Shown: positions 32,814-41,301, numbered from the stretch's first letter. The stretch is 64,000 nucleotides of DNA from CAG-411 sp045124315 (GCA_045124315.1 JBGVLO010000009.1:1-64000); one strand, 5' to 3'. A program made the numbers and translations. The notes: generated by a model not told the origin, from the letters alone.

Positions 32814-32978
32814 ATGTAAGTTATTTACAAATGTTGGGATATAACATTTGCTATGTCGGAAACTGGTGCAAATCCAGTACGGTCACGCCACTGTAATAGG
32901 GAGCGACACAGAGGCCACTGAGAATAATCTTGGGAAGGTTGTGAAGCGTTGAACTTAAGTCAGGAGACGGATTTACAT
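32814..32978 (+). promoter_or_regulatory. Cobalamin riboswitch 2
   Basis: Conserved aptamer blocks occur in order: GGTGCAAATCC, ACGGTCACGCCACTGTAATA, GGGAGCGACA, GCCACTGAG, TTGGGAAGG and AAGTCAGGAGAC. ATGTAAG (32814-32820) and TTTACAT (32972-32978) can close the aptamer. It precedes a cbiM remnant, as expected of a riboswitch that once controlled a cobalt importer. Confidence 0.95.
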
Positions 32979-33030
32979 TTTGAGAATATTTCTGCGAACG
33001 ACGGAGATCCTTGAAATATGCGAACGAAAA

Positions 33031-33070
33031 GAGAGTGATTCTATCTCTGCACAGATAGAATCTACTCTCT
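33031..33070 (+). promoter_or_regulatory. Hairpin in riboswitch 2 expression platform
   Basis: AGAGAGTGATTCTATCT (33031-33047) pairs with AGATAGATCT... arms ending ACTCTCT at 33070, with one bulge. There is no T run; it may be an anti-terminator or a spacer hairpin before terminator 33085-33112. Confidence 0.5.
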
Positions 33071-33084
33071 AAACAAACATATTT

Positions 33085-33112
33085 GAGGTTACTTTGCAGT
33101 AACCTCTTTTTT
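33085..33112 (+). terminator. Rho-independent terminator of riboswitch 2
   Basis: GAGGTTACT (33085-33093), loop TTGC, AGTAACCTC (33098-33106) and six Ts. It would stop transcripts in the presence of cobalamin. Confidence 0.85.
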
Positions 33113-33143
33113 GCTCTATAGGAAAGTTCGTCCTATAGAGCAA
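33113..33143. repeat. Dispersed repeat (CTMTATARGAA...CTATA family), copy 1
   Basis: GCTCTATAGG and CCTATAGAGC form a perfect 10-base-pair stem around AAAGTTCGT. Related elements lie at 36979-37009 and, inverted, at 56699-56730; each sits right next to a long hairpin. Confidence 0.55.
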
Positions 33144-33237
33144 GTCCCTCATGAGCGAGGGATACAAGGAGTTGAAGTGGACTTGTCCACTTTGTTCTGT
33201 ACCATTAAAATGTTCTACAATACCATGATACATGGGC

Positions 33238-33280
33238 CAACCTTTTCATAAAAGCTTAAGGCTTAGGTTAATGGCACTGG
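33238..33280. repeat. Dispersed repeat (CAACCTTTTCATAAAAG family), copy 2
   Basis: CAACCTTTTCATAAAAGCTT then AAGGCTTAGGTTAATGGCAC and TGG. See copies at 28480-28522 and 37039-37081. Confidence 0.65.
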
Positions 33281-33381
33281 TGCTTTCTTCAATGATTTTC
33301 AGCAGAAAAGAAAGGTGGTCTGGTAAATCTTAAGAATGAAAAGAACCAAAGAACGATTTTTTATAGAAAAGAGGTATGTTT

Positions 33382-33618
33382 ATGAACAAGAAACAAAAAA
33401 GAATCATAGGTCTGATAACTATATTAACTGCCGGTTTAGCGATCGCTCCGACAGCAAATGCCATGCACATTATGGAAGGATATTTGCCGGCTAAGTTTTG
33501 TGTGGCATGGGGAATCATCTGCATTCCGTTTTTACTAGCAGGTTTTCTGAAAATAAAGAAAATACTATCCGAAAATAGAAAATCCATTGCTTTCTTTCGC
33601 TATTTACCAGTTATGTAA
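33382..33618 (+). pseudogene. Cobalt transporter subunit CbiM, N-terminal fragment
   Basis: ATG 33382 follows AAAAGAGG and encodes a signal-like helix, then the CbiM hallmark NAMHIMEGYLPAKFCVAWGI with the metal-binding Met-His, and ICIPFLLAGFLKIKKIL. After about residue 68 (SENRKSIAF) the family resemblance ends and the frame stops at 33618. Full CbiM is about 220-250 residues. The following 60 bases contain NNAINEVRARIGKIGS-like coding sequence of another, unidentified gene. The rest of cbiM and any cbiN, cbiQ and cbiO are absent, so the cobalt importer is lost although its riboswitch remains. Confidence 0.85.
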
Positions 33619-33678
33619 AAAATGGGAACAATGCGATCAATGAAGTTCGAGCAAGAATCGGAAAGATAGGGAGCAAAC

Positions 33679-34254
33679 ATGAAAATTTATTTTATCAGAC
33701 ATGGTAGAACACCGGGAAACAAGAAAAAACGATATGTTGGAAGAACCGATGAAAGTCTTTGTGAAGAGGAAGCCCTTCGATTAGCAAACAGTTGTTTTCC
33801 CAAGGTAGATAAAGTGTATACAAGCTCTATGAAACGATGTATCGAAACGGCTCAAATCCTCTATCCGGACCAGGACCCAATAGTGGTCGATCATCTTCAG
33901 GAATGTGATTTCGGAGCCTTTGAATATAAGAATTACGAGGAACTCAAAGACGAAAAAGCATATCAAACCTTTTTAGAAACCATGGGGGAAAGTGGGTTTC
34001 CGGAAGGTGAAAAATTAGAAGATTTTAAGGAACGGTGCAGAAATGCTTTTCGGGCTGTACTAAAAGAAAGCAACCAAGAGAAGGCAGTCGCATTTGTGGT
34101 GCACGGTGGAACGATCATGGCAATCTTAGATGCCTTTTCCAGTCCACATAAAGATTATTATGATTGGCAGGTTGGCAATGGAGAAGGCTTCGTAGCCGAT
34201 TTTTATGGGGAAGAAAATGGGGAATTTTTACTGAGACATATAGAACATTTGTAA
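33679..34254 (+). CDS. cobC: Alpha-ribazole phosphatase-like histidine phosphatase CobC
   Basis: The 191-residue protein has the phosphoglycerate-mutase fold: MKIYFIRHGRTPGNKKKRYV with catalytic RHG, VYTSSMKRCIETAQIL, LQECDFGAFEYKNYEELK and VVHGGTIMAILDAF with the second histidine. It would remove the phosphate from alpha-ribazole 5'-phosphate or cobalamin phosphate at the end of nucleotide-loop assembly. The length and position at the end of the cobalamin locus support CobC over a glycolytic mutase. It is preceded by GATAGGGAGC. Confidence 0.85.
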   Translation: MKIYFIRHGRTPGNKKKRYVGRTDESLCEEEALRLANSCFPKVDKVYTSSMKRCIETAQILYPDQDPIVVDHLQECDFGAFEYKNYEELKDEKAYQTFLETMGESGFPEGEKLEDFKERCRNAFRAVLKESNQEKAVAFVVHGGTIMAILDAFSSPHKDYYDWQVGNGEGFVADFYGEENGEFLLRHIEHL

Positions 34255-34331
34255 AAGTTGGTAAAAAAAGGTAATACTATTGCTTTTCATAATAAATATG
34301 ACGAAATAATAGTAGTATAGGGGGGATTAGT

Positions 34332-36908
34332 ATGACGGCTTTTGAACCGGTAAGATCAGGAATTGCGTCCATGGATCAGGAATTGAATTTCATTCGCTTA
34401 GGAGACAATGTTGTTTGGCAGGTAACAAATTTAGAGGAATTCTCTCTATTTGTAAAGCCTTATGTACAGCAGGCAGTGGAGGACCATCGAAATATTATTT
34501 ATATAAGATTTGCCTCCCACGAGCCGTTACTTTCTGAGGCAGATGGGGTACGTGTGATCTCGGTAGAATTAAGTCACAGGTTTGAAAATTTTGCCGTTGA
34601 TATCCACAATATAATAGAAAAAGAAGGTTACAATGCTTTCTATGTATTTGATTGCCTGTCTGAATTGCAGACTGCCTGGGCAACAGATGCCATGATGGGT
34701 AATTTTTTCCGAGTGACCTGTCCGTATTTATTCAAATTAGACACGGTAGCCTATTTTCCAATTATCAGAGGAAAACATTCCTTTCAGGCAATTGCAAAAA
34801 TCCGAGATACCACACAACTTATGTTTGATGTGTACTCGGATCGTGGAAAGGTGTATGTGCGCCCGTTAAAAGTCTGGAATCGATACTCAGAGACTATGTT
34901 TCTGGCACATACCTATAACGAAAAAACAGGGGAATTCCGACCTTTGTTAGACGGGGTTGAGGTGAGTCATTTCTATCAATTGATGAATGACCAGAAAGCC
35001 TCCGAAAGTGACCAGAATATAGATAGCTGGGAGCGATATTTTAACCTGACAAAGTTAATGTACGAACAGGGCATGGACGTGAAAGAGAACTGTGATCGGA
35101 TTTGTAATATTATGATGTCCCGTGATGAAAAAATGCGCGCTCTGATTAAGGAAAATTTCACTCCAAAGGATTACTTTCTTGTAAAGTCCAGAATGATCGG
35201 AACCGGATTGATCGGCGGAAAAGCCTGTGGAATGCTTTTGGCCAGAAAATTAATTGAGAACCATCGTCCGGATTTATTTGAACATATTGAACCACATGAC
35301 TCTTATTACATTGGTTCTGATGTGTTTTATTCATACATTGTACACAATGATTTTTGGGATTTACGGGTAAGGCAAAGACGGCCTGAAGAATATTTCTCCT
35401 TAGCAGAAGAATGTCAGAAGCGCATTATGGAAGGTACATTTTCTGTGAACCAGAAAGAACAGTTTATCCGAATGCTGGAATATTATGGTTCTTCACCGAT
35501 TATTGTGCGATCCAGCAGCATTCTGGAAGATGGATTTGGCAATGCATTTGCAGGAAAATACGATTCGGTATTTTGCTCGAATCAGGGAACTTTGGAAAAA
35601 CGTTTGGAAGATTTGGAAAATGCCATTCGAACCGTGTATGCAAGTACCATGGGCACGTCTGTGTTGGATTATCGTCTTCGACGGGGATTACAGGGACGGG
35701 ATGAACAAATGTCCCTGTTGATCATGCGTGTATCCGGTTCCCAATATGATGGATTTTTTATGCCATGTGCCGCTGGTGTGGGGTACTCTTATAGTCCATA
35801 CAAATTTATGAAAGATTTGGATTCCAAAGAAGGAATGCTACGTCTGGTTATGGGACTTGGAACCGGGGCAGTGGATCGAACCCAGGGCTCTTACCCGAGA
35901 CTGGTCAGCATGGACAAACCAGAAGCAACTTCTCATACTACCTCCAAAGAAAAACATCAATTTTCCCAATCCCTTGTGGATGTAATTGATTTTGCCAAAG
36001 GAGATGTTGCACACTATCCATATGATAAAGTAGTGGCACAGTTGCCGAGATATCTGAAAAACGTGTTGTTAGAGCATGACTATGAAACAGAACGAATGTT
36101 TCTGGATCGTGGGCAGAGAAGGGAAGTTCTGTTTGTATCCTGTCTTGGATTAGTTAAGAAGAAAGAACTGATGGATATGATGAAAGATATCCTCGCTTTG
36201 ATTCAAGACGCATATGAGTATCCGGTAGATATTGAATACACCATTAATATAACAGAAAATGGAGATTTCGTGGTAAATTTACTCCAATGCAGGCCACTTC
36301 ATATTGCAAAGGACAAAGAAAATATATCTATGCCGGAACAGTTGGAGCCAGACAGTATTTTTCTACAGTGTAAAGGTGCCTCCATGGGGCTTTCCTGTGC
36401 TACGAAGCTAGATTTTGTAGTAATGGTGGATCCCGTTCCATATTATGAGATGGAGTACAAAGACAAATATCTGGTTGCCAAGGCACTTGGAGAAATCAAT
36501 TGGGCCTTTCGTGAAAAAGGAAAACACATGATTCTGCTGGTTCCGGGACGAATCTGCACATCCTCACCGGAACTTGGGGTGCCTACTGCATTTGCAGATA
36601 TCAGCGAATTTGATGCTATTTTGGAAGTGTCGGAAACCCGAGCCGGTTATATGCCGGAATTATCCTATGGAAGCCACATTTTTCAGGATTTGGTGGAGGC
36701 AGAGATTCTATATGGAGCAGTATTTGACAATGAAAAGACCCTTGTATTTTCGCCTGATTTTTTTGAAGCATTGCCAAACGACCTAAAGACCTATGCACCA
36801 AAATCTGCAGAGCTGGAGGAGATTGTGAAAATATGGGATGTCCGAGAACAAAACATAGTAATGTATCATGATATGAAAGAGGAAATGCTACTGATTCAAA
36901 GTGAATAA
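34332..36908 (+). CDS. PEP/pyruvate-binding ATP-grasp protein with degenerate N-terminal domain
   Basis: The 858-residue cytosolic protein follows GGGGGATTAGT. Residues 1-230 resemble a RecA/KaiC-like domain without a P-loop (SGIASMDQELNFIRLGDNVV, HNIIEKEGYNAFYVFDCLSE). Residues about 290-660 are the ATP-grasp domain of pyruvate phosphate dikinase/PEP synthase: MIGTGLIGGKACGMLLARKL, SSPIIVRSSSILEDGFGNAF, AGKYDSVF, MGLGTGAVDRTQGSYPR and INITENGDFVVNLLQCRPLH. The phosphohistidine swivel domain and the TIM-barrel PEP domain of the full enzymes are absent, so it cannot be a complete dikinase; a phosphotransfer or sensing role is possible. Role unknown. It forms its own unit, ending at hairpin 36931-36977. 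Confidence 0.7.
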   Translation: MTAFEPVRSGIASMDQELNFIRLGDNVVWQVTNLEEFSLFVKPYVQQAVEDHRNIIYIRFASHEPLLSEADGVRVISVELSHRFENFAVDIHNIIEKEGYNAFYVFDCLSELQTAWATDAMMGNFFRVTCPYLFKLDTVAYFPIIRGKHSFQAIAKIRDTTQLMFDVYSDRGKVYVRPLKVWNRYSETMFLAHTYNEKTGEFRPLLDGVEVSHFYQLMNDQKASESDQNIDSWERYFNLTKLMYEQGMDVKENCDRICNIMMSRDEKMRALIKENFTPKDYFLVKSRMIGTGLIGGKACGMLLARKLIENHRPDLFEHIEPHDSYYIGSDVFYSYIVHNDFWDLRVRQRRPEEYFSLAEECQKRIMEGTFSVNQKEQFIRMLEYYGSSPIIVRSSSILEDGFGNAFAGKYDSVFCSNQGTLEKRLEDLENAIRTVYASTMGTSVLDYRLRRGLQGRDEQMSLLIMRVSGSQYDGFFMPCAAGVGYSYSPYKFMKDLDSKEGMLRLVMGLGTGAVDRTQGSYPRLVSMDKPEATSHTTSKEKHQFSQSLVDVIDFAKGDVAHYPYDKVVAQLPRYLKNVLLEHDYETERMFLDRGQRREVLFVSCLGLVKKKELMDMMKDILALIQDAYEYPVDIEYTINITENGDFVVNLLQCRPLHIAKDKENISMPEQLEPDSIFLQCKGASMGLSCATKLDFVVMVDPVPYYEMEYKDKYLVAKALGEINWAFREKGKHMILLVPGRICTSSPELGVPTAFADISEFDAILEVSETRAGYMPELSYGSHIFQDLVEAEILYGAVFDNEKTLVFSPDFFEALPNDLKTYAPKSAELEEIVKIWDVREQNIVMYHDMKEEMLLIQSE

Positions 36909-36930
36909 CGATCTATTTTTTTATATAAAA

Positions 36931-36977
36931 TTAGGGTGTCAACAGGCAATTTACAAAATGGCCTGTTGACACCCTAA
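36931..36977. terminator. Perfect 17-bp inverted repeat after 34332-36908
   Basis: TTAGGGTGTCAACAGGC (36931-36947) pairs perfectly with GCCTGTTGACACCCTAA (36961-36977) around a 13-base loop. No T run follows directly. Likely a transcription stop or 3' stability hairpin. Confidence 0.65.
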
Positions 36978-36978
36978 T

Positions 36979-37009
36979 CTATATAAGAAAATTCGTCTCC
37001 TATATGCAA
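36979..37009. repeat. Dispersed repeat (CTMTATARGAA family), copy 2
   Basis: CTATATAAGAAAATTCGTCT then CCTATATGCAA. It directly follows hairpin 36931-36977. Confidence 0.55.
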
Positions 37010-37038
37010 TATCGCAATTGCGCTAGAATTTCTCAACT

Positions 37039-37081
37039 CAACCTTTTTATATAAGTTCAAGGCTTAAATAGAAACTATCAT
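37039..37081. repeat. Dispersed repeat (CAACCTTTTCATAAAAG family), copy 3
   Basis: CAACCTTTTTATATAAGTTC then AAGGCTTAAATAGAAACTAT. The first 28 bases are clearly related to copies 1 and 2; the right part has diverged. Confidence 0.5.
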
Positions 37082-37120
37082 TATAAGATAAACTTATAGC
37101 CAGTTCTAATTTAAAGAAAT

Positions 37121-37149
37121 TAGACAAAACAAAAACAATTGTGTATGAT
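37121..37149 (+). promoter_or_regulatory. Putative promoter of the sulfhydrylase gene
   Basis: TAGACA (37121-37126) and TATGAT (37144-37149) are 17 bases apart. The leader is about 110 bases long. I could not find the conserved blocks of a SAM-I riboswitch or a T-box in it. Confidence 0.5.
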
Positions 37150-37266
37150 ATACCTATAAAACCTACCAAAACACTGGTACAAAAAATGGTAGGACAGGAT
37201 TTAGAAAAACATGAACAGGTATATATCATTCGTTCTGAAACGAACACAATTAAGGAGGAAACGATT

Positions 37267-38547
37267 ATGAGCAATTACAGATTTGAAACACTACAGTTAC
37301 ACGTAGGACAGGAACAGGCAGACCCAACAACAGATTCAAGAGCAGTACCTATTTATCAGACTACATCTTATGTATTCCACAATTCCCAGCATGCAGCTGA
37401 CCGATTTGGTCTTGCAGATCCTGGTAACATTTATGGAAGACTTACCAATTCCACACAGGATGTATTAGAAAAAAGAGTAGCAGCCTTAGAAGGTGGTGTA
37501 GCAGCCCTGGCAGTGGCTTCCGGTGCAGCAGCTATCACTTATGCCATCGAAGCCCTTGCCGGAAGTGGGGACCACGTAGTAGCACAAAAGACAATCTATG
37601 GAGGTTCTTACAACTTACTTGCACACACATTAAAGCAATATGGAATTGAAACTACATTTGTTGATATTCATAACTTGGAAGAAGTAAAAGCAGCCATCAA
37701 ACCAAATACAAAGCTGGTATTTTTAGAGACACTTGGCAATCCAAATTCAGACATCCCGGATATTGATGCAGTAGCAGAGATCGCCCATGAAGCAGGACTT
37801 CCTGTAGTGATTGACAATACCTTTGGTACACCATATCTTATCCGCCCAATTGAGCATGGTGCCGATGTAGTAGTACATTCTGCAACCAAGTTCCTTGGAG
37901 GACACGGAACTTCACTAGGTGGAATTATTGTAGATTCTGGTAAATTTGACTGGAAAAAGAGTGGTAACTATCCACAGATTGCAGATGCCAACCCAAGTTA
38001 TCATGGAATATCTTTCGCAGATGCAGTGGGAGAAGCAGCTTATGTAACCTACATCAGAGCAATCCTTCTTCGGGATACAGGAGCTACCATTTCTCCATTT
38101 AATGCATTTTTACTTTTACAGGGCGTGGAAACCTTATCACTTCGTCTTGACAGACATGCAGAAAATACAAAGAAAGTAGTAGAATACCTGGCAAATCATC
38201 CGAAGGTTGCACATGTAAATCATCCATCACTGGAGGATCACCCAGACCATGCATTATATCAAAAATATTTCCCTAACGGTGGAGGAAGTATCTTTACATT
38301 TGACATAAAAGGAGGAAAGGAAGAGGCTTGGAAGTTTATTGATAACCTTGAAATCTTCTCACTACTTGCAAATGTTGCAGATGTAAAGAGTCTTGCAATC
38401 CACCCTGCTACAACCACACACTCTCAGCTTACCGATGAGGAACTGGCTGATCAGGGAATTAAGCAGAGTACCATTCGTCTTTCCATTGGAACAGAGCATA
38501 TTGATGATATTATCGCTGACTTAGAGAAAGGCTTTGCAAGTATCTAA
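37267..38547 (+). CDS. metY: O-acetylhomoserine aminocarboxypropyltransferase (O-acetylhomoserine sulfhydrylase)
   Basis: The 426-residue PLP enzyme makes homocysteine from O-acetylhomoserine and sulfide. Start ATG 37267 follows TAAGGAGGAAACG. Family blocks: FETLQLHVGQEQADPTTDSR at the N-terminus, SRAVPIYQTTSYVF, GNIYGRLTNSTQDVLEKR, ASGAAAITYA, the PLP lysine in VVVHSATKFLGGHGTSLGG, and a C-terminal LAIHPATTTHSQLTDEEL that binds the substrate carboxylate. The length and the ATSHSQL-like motif favour MetY over the shorter MetB/MetC paralogues. It is monocistronic, with a terminator at 38610-38643. Confidence 0.95.
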   Translation: MSNYRFETLQLHVGQEQADPTTDSRAVPIYQTTSYVFHNSQHAADRFGLADPGNIYGRLTNSTQDVLEKRVAALEGGVAALAVASGAAAITYAIEALAGSGDHVVAQKTIYGGSYNLLAHTLKQYGIETTFVDIHNLEEVKAAIKPNTKLVFLETLGNPNSDIPDIDAVAEIAHEAGLPVVIDNTFGTPYLIRPIEHGADVVVHSATKFLGGHGTSLGGIIVDSGKFDWKKSGNYPQIADANPSYHGISFADAVGEAAYVTYIRAILLRDTGATISPFNAFLLLQGVETLSLRLDRHAENTKKVVEYLANHPKVAHVNHPSLEDHPDHALYQKYFPNGGGSIFTFDIKGGKEEAWKFIDNLEIFSLLANVADVKSLAIHPATTTHSQLTDEELADQGIKQSTIRLSIGTEHIDDIIADLEKGFASI

Positions 38548-38609
38548 ATTAGGTAAAATTTGACTTTATAATATATTGTTTCGTTACAACTTATGTGATA
38601 AATTTCTCT

Positions 38610-38643
38610 GAAAGCCTTGTTTTTTCAAGGCTTTCTTTTTTTC
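38610..38643 (+). terminator. Rho-independent terminator
   Basis: GAAAGCCTTG (38610-38619), six-T loop, CAAGGCTTTC (38626-38635), then a run of Ts. Confidence 0.95.
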
Positions 38644-38776
38644 AACAGAAGCAAAGATTTGCATATCCGCATATTTTCTCATCATTTCATGAACCCATTG
38701 TAAACTTACTACAGTATAATAGTGAAAGGCCTTTTCACTAAGGAAAGAAACATATATACAATTGAGGAGGAGCAGA

Positions 38777-39328
38777 ATGCAAAATGAAATTCTAATTCGG
38801 TTGGTACAAGAGTACCAACAGGATATTTATCGTTTTTGTCTGCAACTTACCCAGAACAAGATAGAAGCAGAAGATTTATTTCAAGATGCGTTTTTAAAAG
38901 CAGTTCAGCTGCGCCACAAGCTGGACGATGGTGGCATACAATCGCAGGAGATCATGCGAAAAAATCGAAACTATGTAATGGGAATAGCAGCAAATTTGTG
39001 GAAAAATAAATATCGGGTAGAACAAAGAAGAAAACAACTGATACCACAATGTTCTTATGAAGAACAATTGACTGAACCAAGATCGGAAGAAAATTTAGAA
39101 AAGGACATTATTAAACAGAAAGCCATTGCCTGTATGCGAAGCTTAGAAGCGCAATTACCAAAAAAGTATCAGATTGTCATTTCCATGTTTTACACAGCCC
39201 AAATGAGCGTGGAAGAAATCGCCCATGTATTACATATTCCCAAAGGAACTGTAAAAAGTAGACTGCACAATGCAAGAAATCAACTAAGAAATGGAATGGA
39301 GGCTGAGGGTTATGAAATTGAATTTTGA
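38777..39328 (+). CDS. ECF-type sigma factor (pair 1)
   Basis: Start ATG 38777 follows GAGGAGGAGC; the product is about 183 residues. Region 2 is NEILIRLVQEYQQDIYRFCL plus AEDLFQDAFLKAVQ; region 4 is LPKKYQIVISMFYTAQMSVE then EIAHVLHIPKGTVKSRLHNA, a helix-turn-helix for the -35 box. It lies 17 bases into the next gene, which encodes a probable membrane-bound anti-sigma factor. TAGTGAAA-GGCC-TTTTCACTA (38719-38739), a palindrome just upstream, could be a control site. The stress it responds to is unknown. Confidence 0.9.
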   Translation: MQNEILIRLVQEYQQDIYRFCLQLTQNKIEAEDLFQDAFLKAVQLRHKLDDGGIQSQEIMRKNRNYVMGIAANLWKNKYRVEQRRKQLIPQCSYEEQLTEPRSEENLEKDIIKQKAIACMRSLEAQLPKKYQIVISMFYTAQMSVEEIAHVLHIPKGTVKSRLHNARNQLRNGMEAEGYEIEF

Positions 39329-40559
39329 GGAATTAGCAAAGGAGAGCTTTGAGCGAAGGGAAAGTTTAGATCCCAAACATTCTGCTGCAGTCATACAAAA
39401 CTTGGAGGAAACGACTATGAGAAAAGTAGGAATAAGAGGAAAAATAGTTAAGGCTGCTATAATTGCTGTAGGAATAACTATGACAATTGGTACAGGAGTG
39501 TATGCCAGCAGTAGTTTATGGCATCCTTTTGTAGCAGAAAGATTCGGCATTTCCAGTGATATGGATGCACAGAAGGAATTAGTGGATGATGGTTTTGTCT
39601 CCGTACCAGAAGAAACGGATAAAGATGCCCTCGTATCCACTGTGGAAGATAAAGGCATAAAGCTTGAATTATTGCAAACAGTGGCAGGACATGAACGGGC
39701 GCAGGTATATATTCAGGCAACATTTGATGAAGAATATAAGATTATTGATGATGAAGTAAATGAAATAGTGGGAGAACGATTGTGTACCGTGCTCATTGAC
39801 AGTTCCAGTGATCAGACATACATATTGGGAGCTCCAGAGGAAAAACTACAAGCCATCGGGCAGGTGGATGAGATCGTGGATGATCACACTTTGATTTTTA
39901 AATATGATATTGAAAAAGATTTAAAGGACAGCACGGTATGTATTGGTATTCGAAAATTTCTTGACTGTTCCAACCTTGACACAAATAATCCAGCAACTAC
40001 ACTTGTAGAAGGAAACTGGGATTTGGTATTTCAGCCATCTGTTGGGGAAAGTACAGGTGTCTATAAACTAAATCAAAAAGTGAATTTTACAGATAAAAAC
40101 GGAAAACACGTGGTGACTCTGGAGCGTTTAGAGGCAACTCCTACCTCAGTTCGCTTATATATTAAATATAATAAAGGTTGGAAATATGTATATCGACATG
40201 TAGATACACTTTTCCAATTGGACAAGAAAGGAGAGCGAATGTTAGATAAAGCAGGCGACCCAATTATTTTTGGTATGTATGATCCTTGGAGTAATGATAT
40301 GGATCCATACCGAGATAGAAAGGATTTGGAGTATTGCTATGCTGCCAATATGGACCTTTATGTGGGTGACAAGAAGGTGGAATATTGCGGTCAGGGAGGA
40401 GAGACTCTCTATGATGAAAATGATCCTGAAAGAAAGTATGGATATGTAAATGAAGGATGTATGTTGGGTACAGATTATAGTAAACTGACTAAGATGACAT
40501 TTGGTGGGCGTGAATTTGACTTATCCCAATGTGAATATGAGGAAATATTAGTACCATAA
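39312..40559 (+). CDS. Membrane-anchored anti-sigma factor, DUF4179-type (pair 1)
   Basis: Start ATG 39312 overlaps the sigma gene. The 415-residue protein has an N-terminal cytoplasmic part of about 45 residues (MKLNFEELAKESFERRESLD) that could bind the sigma factor, one membrane helix at about 50-70 (IVKAAIIAVGITMTIGTGVY) and a large extracellular part. The helix followed by ASSSLWHPFVAERFGISSDM and a long beta-rich region is the layout of DUF4179 anti-sigma proteins. The extracellular part probably senses the envelope signal. Terminator 40572-40612 follows. Confidence 0.8.
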   Translation: MKLNFEELAKESFERRESLDPKHSAAVIQNLEETTMRKVGIRGKIVKAAIIAVGITMTIGTGVYASSSLWHPFVAERFGISSDMDAQKELVDDGFVSVPEETDKDALVSTVEDKGIKLELLQTVAGHERAQVYIQATFDEEYKIIDDEVNEIVGERLCTVLIDSSSDQTYILGAPEEKLQAIGQVDEIVDDHTLIFKYDIEKDLKDSTVCIGIRKFLDCSNLDTNNPATTLVEGNWDLVFQPSVGESTGVYKLNQKVNFTDKNGKHVVTLERLEATPTSVRLYIKYNKGWKYVYRHVDTLFQLDKKGERMLDKAGDPIIFGMYDPWSNDMDPYRDRKDLEYCYAANMDLYVGDKKVEYCGQGGETLYDENDPERKYGYVNEGCMLGTDYSKLTKMTFGGREFDLSQCEYEEILVP

Positions 40560-40571
40560 GACAGTACAGGA

Positions 40572-40612
40572 AAATAGAGATATTCGGTTTCATTTCGAAT
40601 ATCTCTATTTTT
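40572..40612 (+). terminator. Rho-independent terminator
   Basis: AAATAGAGATATTCG (40572-40586) pairs with CGAATATCTCTATTT (40596-40610), followed by TT. Confidence 0.85.
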
Positions 40613-40737
40613 GTACACTTAGATATTCCATTGCAACCAATTGGATTAATTTGTTGTCTTATTAAGTGTAGGACGATAAAATATGTAACTACAAGATATA
40701 GGGCCCTATTCGATTAGAAGGGAGGAGGATACATAAA

Positions 40738-41301
40738 ATGGAGGATGAAAAGATTGTTTCAAAAATCTTTCATAGAGAAGAAGAAGGCTTGCAAGCATTG
40801 ATCGATAAATATGAAACCTATTGTTTTACCATTGCTCAGAGAATCACCCAAAATACAGAAGATGCAATGGAATGTGTAAATGATACCTGGCTAAGAACAT
40901 GGGATACCATACCTCCCGGTAAACCGGAATATTTGCAGGGCTATGTGGCAAAGATTACAAGAAATCTAGCCATCAACAAAAGAAAGCTTGGCATGACGAA
41001 AAAACGAGGTGGAGATTTGGTCCAGGTTGCCTTAGAAGAGTTAGATGAGTGTATACCGGGTGATTCGAATGTGGAAAATAAAATTTTAGAAAAGCATTTG
41101 GAGAGCACCATTTATCATTTTTTGAAAAAGCAGTCGGTAGAGAAACGAGTGTGTTTTATTAAGCGGTATTTTTATTTTGAAGAAATCAAACAAATCGCAG
41201 AAGAAATGGATATGAAAGAAGGCAGCGTGAAATCAAATTTACACAGGGTTCGGAAACAACTGAGAGTGTATCTAAGACAGGAGGGCATCGACTATGAGTA
41301 A
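40738..41301 (+). CDS. ECF-type sigma factor (pair 2)
   Basis: The 187-residue protein begins MEDEKIVSKIFHREEEGLQA behind GGGAGGAGG. Region 2 contains NTEDAMECVNDTWLRTWDTI and IPPGKPEYLQGYVAKITRNL; region 4 contains RVCFIKRYFYFEEIKQIAEE and MKEGSVKSNLHRVRKQLR. The PP-KPEYLQGYVAKITRNLA segment is typical of clostridial sigma factors paired with DUF4179-like proteins. It is a different subgroup from the sigma at 38777. It overlaps the partner gene by eight bases. Confidence 0.9.
   Translation: MEDEKIVSKIFHREEEGLQALIDKYETYCFTIAQRITQNTEDAMECVNDTWLRTWDTIPPGKPEYLQGYVAKITRNLAINKRKLGMTKKRGGDLVQVALEELDECIPGDSNVENKILEKHLESTIYHFLKKQSVEKRVCFIKRYFYFEEIKQIAEEMDMKEGSVKSNLHRVRKQLRVYLRQEGIDYE

Noticed and set aside
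37070..37266. SAM-I riboswitch or T-box upstream of metY
   Set aside because: I looked for the conserved SAM-I core and for a T-box TGGxACC segment with terminator and found neither; only a promoter-like pair and a small hairpin are present.
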